This document shows positions 38,799 through 48,085 of a stretch of 64,000 bases of DNA, piece after piece. Position 1 is the stretch's first letter. Each line of letters opens with the position of its first letter. The notes under the pieces were generated by a model that was not told the origin of the DNA, did no database searches, and saw nothing but the letters and a program-made list of their open reading frames with translations. Where the stretch lies: positions 5,332,001 through 5,396,000 of the forward strand of contig NZ_CP011533.1 of the NCBI RefSeq assembly GCF_001704275.1, read 5' to 3'. A program made the position numbers and the translations under genes. The DNA is from Streptomyces noursei ATCC 11455. Its GTDB lineage: Bacteria > Actinomycetota > Actinomycetes > Streptomycetales > Streptomycetaceae.

Positions 38799-41462
38799 AT
38801 GACTTCCAGCGCGCAGGGATCCGACCAGGGGCCCCACCGGGGATCTGACCAGGCATCGGGCCGGGACGCCCAGAGCGGGGCGGCCCCGCGGCCGACCGCC
38901 AACGCGATGCGCCGGGCGCTCAAGCGGGCCCGGGACGGCGTGGCGCTGGACGTGACCGAGGCCGCGGTGCTCCTCCAGGCACGCGGCGAGGACCTCACGG
39001 ACCTGTGCGCCTCGGCGGCCCGGGTGCGCGACGCGGGCCTGGAGGCCGCCGGCCGCCCCGGCGTCATCACGTATTCCAAGAGCGTCTTCATCCCGCTGAC
39101 GCGCCTGTGCCGCGACAAGTGCCACTACTGCACCTTCGCCACCGTCCCCGGCAAGCTCCGCCGGGCCGGCCACGGGATGTTCATGTCGCCGGACGAGGTG
39201 CTGGCCATCGCCCGCCGCGGTGCCGAACTCGGCTGCAAGGAAGCCCTGATCACCCTCGGCGACAAGCCCGAGGAGCGTTGGCCCGAGGCGCGCGAGTGGC
39301 TGGAGGCCGAAGGGTACGACGACACCATCGCCTACGTCCGCGCCATCGCGATCCGCATCCTGGAGGAGACCGGGCTGCTGCCCCACCTCAATCCCGGCGT
39401 GATGTCGTGGACGGACTTCCAGCGGCTCAAGCCGGTCGCCCCGTCGATGGGCATGATGCTGGAGACCACCGCCGAGCGCCTGTGGAGCGAGCCCGGCGCC
39501 CCGCACTACGGCTCGCCCGACAAGGAGCCCGCCGTCCGACTGCGCGTCCTGGAGGACGCCGGGCGCAGCTCCGTGCCGTTCACCAGCGGCCTGTTGATCG
39601 GCATCGGGGAGACCTACGAGGAGCGCGCCGCATCGCTGTTCGCGCTGCGCCGGATCTCCCGCGCCTACCACGGCATCCAGGAACTGATCCTGCAGAACTT
39701 CCGCGCCAAGCCGGACACCGCGATGCGCGGGATGCCCGACGCCGAGTTGGACGAGCTGGTCGCCACCGTGGCCGTCGCCCGGCACATCATGGGCCCGTCC
39801 GCCTGCCTCCAGGCGCCGCCCAACCTGGTGGACGGGGAGTACGGCCGGCTGATCCGGGCCGGCATCGACGACTGGGGCGGCGTCTCCCCGCTCACCCCGG
39901 ACCACGTCAACCCCGAGCGCCCCTGGCCCCAGATCGACGCGCTCGCCGAGAAGTCCACCGCCGAGGGCTTCCGCCTGCGCGAACGCCTCGCGGTCTACCC
40001 GGAGTTCGTCCAGCGCGGCGAGCCCTGGCTGGACCCGCGGCTGCGGCCGCACGTCACCGCCCTCGCCGACCCGGAGACCGGGCTGGCCCGGGAGGACGCC
40101 GTGGTGGCGGGCCTCCCCTGGCAGGAGCCCGACGCGGGCTTCGTCTCCTCCGGGCGCACGGACCTGCACCGCACCATCGACACCGAGGGCCGCACGGCCG
40201 ACCGCCGGGACGACTTCGACGAGGTCTACGGCGACTGGGAGGCGCTGCGCGAGGCCGCCGCGCCCGGCATGGTGCCCTCCCGGCTCGACGCCGACGTCCG
40301 CCAGGCCCTCTCGCAGGCCGCCGACGACCCGACCAGGCTCACCGACGACGAGGCGCTCGCCCTGCTGCACGCCGACGGTCCGGCGCTGGACGCGCTCTGC
40401 CGGATCGCCGACGACCTGCGCCGCGCCACGGTCGGCGACGACGTCACCTACATCGTCACCAGGAACATCAACTTCACCAACGTCTGCTACACCGGCTGCC
40501 GCTTCTGCGCCTTCGCCCAGCGCCGCACGGACGCCGACGCCTACACCCTCTCCCTCTCCCAGGTCGCCGACCGCGCCCAACAGGCGTGGGACGTGGGCGC
40601 GGTGGAGGTCTGCATGCAGGGCGGCATCCACCCCGACCTGCCCGGCACGGCGTACTTCGACATCGCCCGCGCCGTGAAGGAGCGGGTCCCGGGCATGCAC
40701 GTGCACGCCTTCTCGCCGATGGAGGTGGTCAACGGGGCGACCCGCACCGGCCTGTCCATCCGGGAGTGGCTGTCCGAGGCCAAGGCCGCCGGTCTGGACA
40801 GCATCCCCGGCACCGCCGCCGAGATCCTCGACGACGAGGTCCGCTGGGTCCTCACCAAGGGCAAACTCCCCACCGCCACCTGGGTCGAGGTCATCAAGAC
40901 CGCCCACGAGCTGGGCATCCGCTCCTCGTCGACGATGATGTACGGCCATGTGGACCAGCCCCGCCACTGGCTCGGCCACCTCCGGCTGCTGGCGCGGATC
41001 CAGCAGTCCGCGGAGTCCAAGGGCGTGGAGGGCTTCACCGAGTTCGTCACCCTGCCCTTCATCCACACCAACGCCCCCGTCTACCTCGCCGGCATCGCCC
41101 GCCCCGGTCCCACCACCCGCGACAACCGCGCGGTGACGGCGATGGCCCGGATCCTGCTCCACCCGCACATCACCAACATCCAGACCAGTTGGGTGAAGCT
41201 GGGCACCGAGGGCGCCGCGGAGATGCTGCGCTCCGGGGCCAACGACCTCGGCGGCACCCTGATGGAGGAGACCATCTCCCGTATGGCCGGTTCGAGTTAC
41301 GGCTCCTACCGCTCCATCCAGGACCTGATCGGCATCGCCGAGCTCGCCGGCCGCCCGGCCCGCCCCCGGACGACGACCTACGCCGACGTCCCCGAGGAGC
41401 GCCAGGCCGCCGCACTGGCCTCGGACGGCCACCTGCCGGAGCTGCTGCCCGTCGTGGAGTGA
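38799..41462 (+). CDS. fbiC: FO synthase (7,8-didemethyl-8-hydroxy-5-deazariboflavin synthase)
   Basis: An 887-residue fusion of the two radical-SAM enzymes CofG and CofH that make the deazaflavin chromophore of coenzyme F420 from a tyrosine-derived and a ribityl-uracil precursor. The N-terminal CofG half has the [4Fe-4S] motif CRDKCHYC near residue 104; the C-terminal CofH half has CYTGCRFC near residue 562. Both C-x3-C-x2-C clusters are intact. The N-terminus is longer than usual by a Ser/Gln-rich stretch. Start ATG 38799. It supplies F420 to the LLM and Ddn-like proteins in this window. A terminator hairpin follows. Confidence 0.95.
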   Translation: MTSSAQGSDQGPHRGSDQASGRDAQSGAAPRPTANAMRRALKRARDGVALDVTEAAVLLQARGEDLTDLCASAARVRDAGLEAAGRPGVITYSKSVFIPLTRLCRDKCHYCTFATVPGKLRRAGHGMFMSPDEVLAIARRGAELGCKEALITLGDKPEERWPEAREWLEAEGYDDTIAYVRAIAIRILEETGLLPHLNPGVMSWTDFQRLKPVAPSMGMMLETTAERLWSEPGAPHYGSPDKEPAVRLRVLEDAGRSSVPFTSGLLIGIGETYEERAASLFALRRISRAYHGIQELILQNFRAKPDTAMRGMPDAELDELVATVAVARHIMGPSACLQAPPNLVDGEYGRLIRAGIDDWGGVSPLTPDHVNPERPWPQIDALAEKSTAEGFRLRERLAVYPEFVQRGEPWLDPRLRPHVTALADPETGLAREDAVVAGLPWQEPDAGFVSSGRTDLHRTIDTEGRTADRRDDFDEVYGDWEALREAAAPGMVPSRLDADVRQALSQAADDPTRLTDDEALALLHADGPALDALCRIADDLRRATVGDDVTYIVTRNINFTNVCYTGCRFCAFAQRRTDADAYTLSLSQVADRAQQAWDVGAVEVCMQGGIHPDLPGTAYFDIARAVKERVPGMHVHAFSPMEVVNGATRTGLSIREWLSEAKAAGLDSIPGTAAEILDDEVRWVLTKGKLPTATWVEVIKTAHELGIRSSSTMMYGHVDQPRHWLGHLRLLARIQQSAESKGVEGFTEFVTLPFIHTNAPVYLAGIARPGPTTRDNRAVTAMARILLHPHITNIQTSWVKLGTEGAAEMLRSGANDLGGTLMEETISRMAGSSYGSYRSIQDLIGIAELAGRPARPRTTTYADVPEERQAAALASDGHLPELLPVVE

Positions 41463-41481
41463 GCGGCGGCGGGCCCGGGTC

Positions 41482-41515
41482 CGGCCGGGCGGGGGAGTCG
41501 CACCCCGCCCGGCCG
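41482..41515. terminator. Bidirectional hairpin terminator between fbiC and the convergent small gene
   Basis: Perfect 13-bp arms CGGCCGGGCGGGG / CCCCGCCCGGCCG with an 8-nt loop. Confidence 0.8.
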
Positions 41516-41523
41516 CCCACGGC

Positions 41524-41778
41524 TCATTCCCCGCTGTGCTCCGCCTCGTGCTGGAGGATGCACTGCTGCCACTGCGACAGTGCCTCCGCGCGGTCCCCAC
41601 CGGCGTCCTGGGCGGCGACGATCAGGGCATCCGCGGCCATCGCGGCCAGTCGTACCGCGACATGGCACACATCGCGCTGGGGGAGCGGCCGAAGGAGTTC
41701 CACCGCGCCGTCGCTGTCGCCGGACAGGGCCGAGGCGACGACGGCCATGGTGGTGCGATCCCACTCGTACTCGGACAT
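41524..41778 (-). CDS. Small conserved hypothetical protein
   Basis: 84 residues: MSEYEWDRTTMAVVASALS, then a helical body with several Cys and His (RDVCHVAVRLAAMAADALIVAAQDAGGDRAEALSQWQQCILQHEAE). It looks like a soluble helical bundle. Start at ATG 41778; a longer reading (41868) adds non-conserved residues. Convergent with fbiC. No functional assignment. Confidence 0.6.
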   Translation of the reverse strand: MSEYEWDRTTMAVVASALSGDSDGAVELLRPLPQRDVCHVAVRLAAMAADALIVAAQDAGGDRAEALSQWQQCILQHEAEHSGE

Positions 41779-42056
41779 GGTGAGAGCATGCCCAGCGGAC
41801 GGCACGGCCATCATCGAACGCCCGGTCGGAGAGGAAACCCGCCAGCGGAAGCCCCCGGCCGGCCCCACCCGGGTCGGGCCCGGGATGCGCGCCCGGGTCG
41901 GTTCGACGGGCGGCGCGCCGTCCCATGTGTCACATCACGATACGGACCTGAAGCAAACCCGGCCCAGTTTCGATCATTCTCGGTCGATACAGTGCTGCGC
42001 CAGGGGCGTCCGCCAGGCCCCGGGACCGTCGAGGCCGAGCGGAGCGAGGTGTGGAC

Positions 42057-43178
42057 ATGAGCGCAGCGGCAGGCGGCGCCGCCATCTGGGGCCGCGCCGA
42101 ACAGCAGGACTACCGCAGCCGGGTGCGCGGCTGTCTGCTGGGCGGCGCGATCGGCGACGCGCTCGGCGCGGCCGTCGAGTTCGACTCGCTGGACGCGATC
42201 CGCGAGGCGCACGGCCAGGACGGCGTGACCACCCTGGTGCCCGCCTTCGGGCGCCGCGGCGCGGTCACCGACGACACCCAGATGACGCTCTTCACCGTGG
42301 ACGGCCTGATCCGCGCCCAGGTCCGCCGCGACACCGGCGCCTGGCACCCGCCCACCGACCTGCACCGCGCCTACCTCCGCTGGGCCGCCACCCAGCGCGA
42401 CTGGGGCCCCGACGAGCGCAAGGAGGAGGACGGCTGGCTCGCCCGCGAGGAGTGGCTCTACGCCCGCCGGGCCCCCGGCCGGGCCTGCCTGAGCGGCCTC
42501 GGCGACGAGGTGATGGGCACCCTCGACCAGCCGAAGAACCCGGACTCCAAGGGCTGCGGCGCGGTGATGCGCTCCGCGCCGTTCGGCCTGCTCGTCGGCT
42601 GGGAGCCGCAACTGGTCTTCCAGCTCGCCGTCGAATGCGCCGCGCAGACCCACGGCCACCCCACCGGCTACCTCGCGGCCGGCGCGTTCGCCGTGATCAG
42701 CCATGCCCTGGCGCGCGGCGAGGACCTCGACGGCGCCGTGCAGAAGTCCCTGGCCCACCTGGCCACCCGCCCCGACCACGAGGAGACCACCGACGCCCTC
42801 AAGCGCGCGCTGGGCGCCGTCCGGCAGGGCATGCCGACGGCCGCCCGGGTCGAGTCGCTGGGCGAGGGCTGGACCGCCGAGGAGGCCCTGTCCATCGGCG
42901 TGTACTGCGCCCTGGTCGCCGAGGACGTCCGGCACGGCCTGCTGCTCGCCGTCAACCACGGTGGCGACAGCGACTCCACCGGCTCCATCTGCGGCAACCT
43001 CCTGGGCACCCTGCACGGCGAGACCGCGCTCCCCCCGGACTGGCTGGTGGAAGTGGAGGGCCGCCCCACCATCCTCCAACTCGCCGACGACTTCGCCATG
43101 GAGATGACCCAGGGTCCCACTCTCCACGGGCCCGCGGGCTCCGCCCCCGGTTGGCTGGCCCGCTACCCGCGCGCCTGA
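42057..43178 (+). CDS. ADP-ribosylglycohydrolase family protein
   Basis: A 373-residue DraG-like hydrolase that would remove ADP-ribose from proteins or free ADP-ribosyl compounds using two Mg/Mn ions. Metal and substrate motifs are intact: RGCLLGGAIGDALGAAVEF (near residue 24), AVTDDTQMTLF (near 71), CAAQTHGHPTGYLAAG, and NHGGDSDSTGSICGNLLG near 300. The start ATG 42057 has GAGG at 7 bp; a GTG two codons earlier is in frame. Stands alone between fbiC and the symporter. Confidence 0.88.
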   Translation: MSAAAGGAAIWGRAEQQDYRSRVRGCLLGGAIGDALGAAVEFDSLDAIREAHGQDGVTTLVPAFGRRGAVTDDTQMTLFTVDGLIRAQVRRDTGAWHPPTDLHRAYLRWAATQRDWGPDERKEEDGWLAREEWLYARRAPGRACLSGLGDEVMGTLDQPKNPDSKGCGAVMRSAPFGLLVGWEPQLVFQLAVECAAQTHGHPTGYLAAGAFAVISHALARGEDLDGAVQKSLAHLATRPDHEETTDALKRALGAVRQGMPTAARVESLGEGWTAEEALSIGVYCALVAEDVRHGLLLAVNHGGDSDSTGSICGNLLGTLHGETALPPDWLVEVEGRPTILQLADDFAMEMTQGPTLHGPAGSAPGWLARYPRA

Positions 43179-43194
43179 GGGGCGGCCCCGCCCG

Positions 43195-44718
43195 TCACCG
43201 CCCGCCCGGCACCGCCGTCTCCCGGGCCGCCCCCGCCCCCTCGTCCCCGCCGTTGATCCGGGCCAGCAGCGCGTCCCGCTCGGCGCTCGGCTCCGGCCGC
43301 ACCAGACCGAGTACGCAGAACAGCACCAGCGAGGTCGCCACCGGCGCGACGATCTGGATCTGCAGCGGGACGTCGGCCAGCCCGTAGTCGGTCAGCCAGA
43401 AGGCGAACAGGCCGGCCGCCCAGGACACCAGCGCCGCCACCGGCCCCGACCTGCGGAACGCCGGCACCATCCCCAGCAGGAACGGGATGGACACCGGTCC
43501 GACCAGCCCGGCCACCCACGTGATGACGACGGTGATGATGCCCTTGAACGCCGGCGAGTCCACCTGCGTGGCGAGCGCCATCGACAGCGCCAGGAAACAC
43601 ACCGTCGACAGCCGCGCCGCCAGCAACCCGGCCCGATGCGACCACCCCCGGGCCCGGGCCGACACGGCCGGCGCGATGTCCCGGGTGAAGACCGCGGCGA
43701 CGGCATTGGCGTCCGAGGAGCACATGGCCATCGTGTGCGAGAAGAACCCGACCACGACGAGCCCCAACAGGCCGTGCGGCAACAGTCGTCCGGCCAGCAG
43801 CGCATAGGCGTCCGAGGCGTCCGGCCGCCCGCTCGTCACCAGGAGCGGCGCCGCCCACATCGGGAAGAAGAGGACGGCCGGCCAGACCAGCCACAGCCCC
43901 GCCGACAGCAGCGCCGACCGGCGCGCCGACCGGGCGTCGCGGGTGGCCATGTAGCGCTGGGCCTGGTTCCACATCCCGCCGCTGTACTCGAAGGTCTTGA
44001 TGAAGAGGTAGGCCAGCAGGAAGGTCAGGGTGTACGGGCCGGCGGTCGGCTGGGCGTGCCCGTCCGGCAGGCGGTCCCAGACCGTCCACAGCCCGCTGGC
44101 GCCGCCCAGCGCACGCACCACCGTCACCAGCATGGCGACCCCGGCCAGCAGCTGGATGACGAACTGCCCGAGCTCGGTCAGGGCGTCCGCCCACAGCCCG
44201 CCGACCGTGCAGTAGACACCGGTGATCGCCCCCGTGACGAGGATGCCCCGGTCGAGCGGGATTCCGGTGAACACCGACAACAGGGTCGCGATCGCCGCCC
44301 ACTTGGCCCCCACGTCCACGATCTTCAGCAGCACGCCCGACCAGGCCAGCGCCTGCTGCGTGCGCAGGTCGTAGCGGCTCTTGAGGTACTCCAGCGGCGA
44401 GGCGACCCCGAGCCGGGACCGCAGGCGGTTGAGCCGGCCGGCGAACAGGCGGGCCCCGATGGCGATCCCGACGGCGATCGGGAAGGACCAGGTGACGTAG
44501 GAGGTGACGCCGTACTGGTAGGCGATGCCCGCGTAACCGGTGAACATCACCGCGCTGTAGCCGGACATGTGGTGCGAGATGCCGGACAGCCACCACGGCA
44601 TCCGGCCCCCGGCGGTGAAGAAGTCGCCGACGTCCGCGACCCGCCGGTGCGACCACACCCCGATCGCGACCATCACACCGAAGTAGCCGATGAGCACGCC
44701 CCAGTCGAGACTGTTCAT
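43195..44718 (-). CDS. Sodium:solute symporter family (SSS) transporter
   Basis: A 507-residue integral membrane protein with about 13 hydrophobic helices. The early sequence VADVGDFFTAGGRMPWWLSGISHHMSGYSAVMFTGYAGIAYQYGVTSY is the SSS-family helix 1-2 region, and AMCSSDANAVAAVFTRDIAPAV the conserved helix-8 DAN(A/S) Na+-binding stretch. Substrates of the family are solutes such as sugars, amino acids or acetate; this one most resembles unassigned permeases. Start ATG 44718, RBS GGAGGGG. Convergent with the ADP-ribosylglycohydrolase gene. Confidence 0.87.
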   Translation of the reverse strand: MNSLDWGVLIGYFGVMVAIGVWSHRRVADVGDFFTAGGRMPWWLSGISHHMSGYSAVMFTGYAGIAYQYGVTSYVTWSFPIAVGIAIGARLFAGRLNRLRSRLGVASPLEYLKSRYDLRTQQALAWSGVLLKIVDVGAKWAAIATLLSVFTGIPLDRGILVTGAITGVYCTVGGLWADALTELGQFVIQLLAGVAMLVTVVRALGGASGLWTVWDRLPDGHAQPTAGPYTLTFLLAYLFIKTFEYSGGMWNQAQRYMATRDARSARRSALLSAGLWLVWPAVLFFPMWAAPLLVTSGRPDASDAYALLAGRLLPHGLLGLVVVGFFSHTMAMCSSDANAVAAVFTRDIAPAVSARARGWSHRAGLLAARLSTVCFLALSMALATQVDSPAFKGIITVVITWVAGLVGPVSIPFLLGMVPAFRRSGPVAALVSWAAGLFAFWLTDYGLADVPLQIQIVAPVATSLVLFCVLGLVRPEPSAERDALLARINGGDEGAGAARETAVPGGR

Positions 44719-45021
44719 GCCCCCTCCAGGGGTCCGCCTTGTGAACGCTCCGGATGTGGAATCACTTCGCCGTGATGCGGTCCTGCGGTGCCAAGTACCC
44801 GCTCGGCAACGGGAAACTCCCGGGATTGAACCGTCCGGCGCGCACACCGGTCAAGAGTCATGACGGTCATGCATATGAACGCAGGTCAGTGGGAGGAACT
44901 TCGACCCGAGCTCTTCCCGTTCCCGCGGAGGGTGTGGGGCGGCGCGGCGGACAAGCGGAAACGGCCGTACGGGTACGGGACCCGTACGGCCGGTGCGGCG
45001 GACCGTGCTGCCGCTCGCCCG
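44719..45021. other. Intergenic region upstream of the symporter
   Basis: 303 bp. Holds the symporter promoter (minus) and the SDR terminator hairpin (44962-44992). A plus-strand ATG at 44860 opens a frame without family match or RBS; rejected. Confidence 0.5.
44962..44992 (-). terminator. Hairpin terminator after the SDR gene
   Basis: Perfect 13-bp arms CGGCCGTACGGGT / ACCCGTACGGCCG around a 5-nt loop, 30 bp beyond the SDR stop. Confidence 0.8.
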
Positions 45022-45807
45022 CTACCGCATCAGCTCGCCCGCGTTCACCAGCAGCGACTGCCCCGTGATGGCCCGCGCCCGGTCCGAGGCGAGGAAGACC
45101 GCCGCCTCCGCCACGTCCGCGTCCGTCGCCAGCTCCGGCAGCGCCATCCGCCCGGTGAGCCGCCCCAGCACCTCGGCCTCCGGCACCCCCTCGGTCCGCG
45201 CCGTGTGCCGGACGTACCCGGCCACCGGCGGGCCCCACATCCAGCCCGGCTGCACGGTGTTGACCCGGATCCGGTCCGGTCCCAGCTCCCGCGCCAGCGA
45301 GTACATCGCCGACACCAGCCCGCCCTTGGACGCCGCGTACGCCGCCTGCCGCACCTGCGAGGGCGCGGCCACCGACGACTGGGTGCCGATCATCACCACC
45401 GAGCCGCCGCCGCGCGCCGTCATCGCCGGCAGACAGGCACGGGTCATCCGCAGCGTGCCGAAGAGATTGACGTCCACCACCCGCTGCCAGGCGTCGAAGT
45501 CCGCGTCCCGCAGGCCGCCGAAGTGGCCGTCCAGCGCGGCGACATGGATCACCGCGTCGATCCCGCCGAACCGCTCCACGGCCAGCCCGGCCAGCGCCGC
45601 GCACTGCGCCTCGTCGGCGATGTCGGTCACCCGCCAGGCCGTCCGGTCGCCCGAGGTGTCGATCCGGCCCGCCGTCGCCGCGAGGTTCGCCTCGGTGCGC
45701 GCACCGAGCACCACCCGCGCGCCGTCCCGTACGCAGGCCGCCGCGACCTGGTGCCCCAGCCCGGCGCCGACGCCGGAGACGATGACGGTCTTGTCGCGCA
45801 GCAGCAT
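45022..45807 (-). CDS. Short-chain dehydrogenase/reductase
   Basis: A 261-residue classical SDR. Cofactor motif VIVSGVGAGLGHQVAAACVRDGARVVLGART (NADP-type Arg after β2); DAVIHVAALDG at the NNAG position; catalytic Ser in MIGTQSSVA; YAASKGGLVSAM with Tyr-x3-Lys near residue 157; and VQPGWMWGP. Operator 12 lies 34 bp upstream, so it is a distant member of the same regulon, 12 kb from the main run. It likely reduces a ketone or oxidises an alcohol in the same pathway (inference). Confidence 0.88.
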   Translation of the reverse strand: MLLRDKTVIVSGVGAGLGHQVAAACVRDGARVVLGARTEANLAATAGRIDTSGDRTAWRVTDIADEAQCAALAGLAVERFGGIDAVIHVAALDGHFGGLRDADFDAWQRVVDVNLFGTLRMTRACLPAMTARGGGSVVMIGTQSSVAAPSQVRQAAYAASKGGLVSAMYSLARELGPDRIRVNTVQPGWMWGPPVAGYVRHTARTEGVPEAEVLGRLTGRMALPELATDADVAEAAVFLASDRARAITGQSLLVNAGELMR

Positions 45808-45841
45808 GCGGCACCCTCCTGCCGTCCGGACCGACCGACAT

Positions 45842-45856
45842 CTGACGCAACGTCAG
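45842..45856. promoter_or_regulatory. Palindromic operator site 12
   Basis: CTGACGCAACGTCAG, exact consensus, 34 bp upstream of the SDR start (minus strand). The identical 15-mer occurs at 48056-48070. Confidence 0.83.
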
Positions 45857-45936
45857 ATCGGTGGTGGGTGGTCAGGGTAGGCGCGGCCGACGAGGAGGGG
45901 AAGGCCGGCGCACACAGGGGTGGCCGGCCCCGCGCC

Positions 45937-46542
45937 TCACTCCCAGGGCGACGCCTCGGTCGCCTCGAAGCAGTACTTGACCCACGAGCGCGAGCGGTTG
46001 GGGCTGGTCGTGGGCACCGCGCAGAACCGCACCCGGAAGGCGTCGCCCACCGACGCCATCGGCGTGAACACGTCGTGGTGGGAGGCGATGAAGGCGCTGT
46101 GGGACGCACCGCCCGTCACGCTCACCGTCACCGAGTCCCCGACCGTCCCCGCCACGATCCGCGCCCAGACGGCACCGCACCGCCTGCTGTACCGCAGGTG
46201 CAGGCGGACCGGGTTGCCCACCGCCGGCTCGAAGGTCGCCGCCTCCACCCCGCACCCGGTGGACTGCGGGTCCTTGCCCTCGCAGCCCGCTCCCGGGCAA
46301 CGGGGCGGCGGGTCCTGGTAGAGCTTGGGCAGCTGGTCGACGGCGAACGTGGCGAGCGCGCCCACGACGGAGGTCGCCACGCCCACCACCAGGGCGTGCC
46401 GGGCGTGCGCGCGCAGCCAGCGCCCGGCGCCGCGCAGCCGCCAGCCGACGTCGCGCAGCCGGGCCCGCAGCCGCCGGGGGAGAGAGGGGGACGGGGGAGT
46501 CGGGGGATCCGCCGGATCCCGCACATCGGGGCCACTGGTCAT
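45937..46542 (-). CDS. DUF2690-domain membrane-anchored protein
   Basis: A 201-residue protein: basic cytoplasmic N-terminus (RRLRARLRDVGWRLRGAGRWLRAH), one membrane helix (ALVVGVATSVVGALATFAV), then an extracytoplasmic DUF2690 domain with the conserved cysteine pattern CPGAGCEGKDPQSTGC and NPVRLHLRYSRRCGAVWARI. The start ATG 46542 follows CCCAGGAGG. Function unknown. Confidence 0.8.
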   Translation of the reverse strand: MTSGPDVRDPADPPTPPSPSLPRRLRARLRDVGWRLRGAGRWLRAHARHALVVGVATSVVGALATFAVDQLPKLYQDPPPRCPGAGCEGKDPQSTGCGVEAATFEPAVGNPVRLHLRYSRRCGAVWARIVAGTVGDSVTVSVTGGASHSAFIASHHDVFTPMASVGDAFRVRFCAVPTTSPNRSRSWVKYCFEATEASPWE

Positions 46543-46567
46543 CCGGCCTCCTGGGAGGTCCTTGGTC

Positions 46568-46601
46568 CATATGCCCGCGGGGCGCGCCCCGCGGGCATAT
46601 G
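46568..46601. terminator. 34-bp perfect palindrome (terminator of the aminotransferase gene)
   Basis: A perfect dyad with arms CATATGCCCGCGGGGCG / CGCCCCGCGGGCATATG and no loop spacer, flanked by GGTC and GTGGACC half-arms. It lies between the aminotransferase stop (46688) and the DUF2690 RBS, suggesting an unusually stable terminator hairpin. Confidence 0.75.
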
Positions 46602-46687
46602 CCGTGGACCTTCCAGTGTCCGGCAGCGCCGGGCCCGAGGGAAGCGGAATTTCCGCCGCCGACAGGCCCGTTGGGCAGCCGCCCGGC

Positions 46688-47911
46688 TTACGCGGCCCGC
46701 CGCGCCGCCGCGATCCCCGCACGCAGCCGCTGCAGCCCCTCGCCGATCTCCGCCGGCCCGTGGGTCACGAACGACAGTCGGATCGCCGCCGGGTCCGGCC
46801 GCCCGGCGAAGAACGGCGCCCCCGGCACGTACGCCACGTCATGCCGCACCACCTCCGCCAGCAGCGCGGTCGCGTCGTACCCCGCCGGCAGCGTCGCCCA
46901 CACGAACATCCCGCCCGCCGGGCGGTTCCAGCGCGAGCCCTCGGGGAGCGCCGCGGGCAGCCCGGCCAGCAGGGCGTCCCGCCGCTCCCGATAGGCGCCG
47001 CGGACCCGCGCCAGGTGCGCGTCCAGGTCCGAGGCCGCCAGGTACCGCGCGGCGGCGGCCTGATCGACGGTCGAGGTGTGCAGATCGGCGGCCTGCTTGG
47101 CGACGACACAGGCCCGCCGCAACCCGGCCGGCGCCCGCAGCGTGCCCAGCCGCAGCCCCGGCGCCATCACCTTGGAGAACGAGCCCAGCAGCACCGTCCG
47201 GTCCTCGGCCCCCGGGAACGACGCGACCCAGCGCTGCGGCTCCCCCTCGAAGCGCAGCTCGCCGTACGGGTCGTCCTCGGCGATCCACAGCCCGCGCCGG
47301 GCGGCGACCTCTGCGACCGCGGCCCGCCGCTCCGCGCTCAGCGTGCGCCCGGTGGGGTTCTGGAACGTCGGGATGACGTAGAGCAGTTTGGGGTTCTCGC
47401 GGGCGGCGACCTCGTCCAGCGCCGCCGGGTCCAGCCCCTCGTCGTCGGTCGGCACCGCCACCACCCGGGCGCCCGCGAGGGAGAAGATCTGCAGCGCCGC
47501 CAGATAGCAGGGGTCCTCGACCAGCACCACGTCGCCCGGCTCCAACAGCGCCGTGGCCAGCAGCGTCAGCCCCTGCTGGGAGCCGGTGGTGATCAGCAGG
47601 TCGTCGGCGTCGGTGGCCAGCCCGCGGGCCGTGGTGCGCGCCGCGACGGCCGCCCGCAGCGCCGGATCGCCCTCGCTGGTGGAGTACTGCAGGACCCGCT
47701 GCGGCGCCTGCGCCAGCACGTCCCGGAAGGCCGCGGATATCCCCTCGGCGTCGAAGAGTTCGGGCGCCGGCAGCCCACCGGCGAACGAGATCACCTCGGG
47801 CCGGGCGGTCAGCGCCAGGATGTCGCGTACGGGCGAGCTGCCGGTCCGGGCCGCCCGCGCGGCGAGCTCGGGGACGGGTGCGGAGACAAGGGGCGGGGCC
47901 TGGTCCGACAT
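46688..47911 (-). CDS. PLP-dependent aminotransferase, class I/II (LysN/2-aminoadipate-like)
   Basis: A 407-residue fold-type-I aminotransferase. N-terminal PVRDILALTARPEVISFAGGLPAPELFD, LITTGSQQGLTLLATALLEPGDVVLVEDPCYLAALQIF, YVIPTFQNPTGRTLS, and catalytic Lys in LGSFSKVMAPGLRLG near residue 245. This subgroup (MocR-like aminotransferase domain without its HTH) includes 2-aminoadipate, valine-pyruvate and multisubstrate aminotransferases. GGAG RBS; start ATG 47911. A TAAC-CATC-GTTA inverted repeat (47940-47951) lies upstream and might be an operator. Confidence 0.87.
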   Translation of the reverse strand: MSDQAPPLVSAPVPELAARAARTGSSPVRDILALTARPEVISFAGGLPAPELFDAEGISAAFRDVLAQAPQRVLQYSTSEGDPALRAAVAARTTARGLATDADDLLITTGSQQGLTLLATALLEPGDVVLVEDPCYLAALQIFSLAGARVVAVPTDDEGLDPAALDEVAARENPKLLYVIPTFQNPTGRTLSAERRAAVAEVAARRGLWIAEDDPYGELRFEGEPQRWVASFPGAEDRTVLLGSFSKVMAPGLRLGTLRAPAGLRRACVVAKQAADLHTSTVDQAAAARYLAASDLDAHLARVRGAYRERRDALLAGLPAALPEGSRWNRPAGGMFVWATLPAGYDATALLAEVVRHDVAYVPGAPFFAGRPDPAAIRLSFVTHGPAEIGEGLQRLRAGIAAARRAA

Positions 47912-48055
47912 GGCAGCTCCAATCGCTCGTACGCTGCGTTAACCATCGTTAGCTGCAGACGCCAGGCAGCTTAGACACTTTTCGGCCAACCGTGCAGGGG
48001 TGTTCGCATACTGGTCCGCCCTTCCGGGATCCGCCCCGTCCCCACCCCTCCACAT

Positions 48056-48070
48056 CTGACGCAACGTCAG
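48056..48070. promoter_or_regulatory. Palindromic operator site 13
   Basis: CTGACGCAACGTCAG, exact consensus, 15 bp before the ATG at 48086. Confidence 0.83.
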
Positions 48071-48085
48071 CTAGAGCTGTCCGTC

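Noticed and set aside
39005..43387. 1460-residue plus-strand ORF crossing fbiC and the ADP-ribosylglycohydrolase
   Set aside because: Out-of-frame reading; Arg/Pro-rich and without domains, while the fbiC frame contains both radical-SAM clusters.
44860..45021. Plus-strand ORF MTVMHMNAGQWEEL…
   Set aside because: Runs antisense through the SDR gene and its terminator; no RBS and no domain.
1993..48070. Operators as KstR/KstR2-type cholesterol regulator sites
   Set aside because: The mycobacterial KstR (TnnAACnnGTTnnA) and KstR2 motifs do not match CTGAC-N5-GTCAG.
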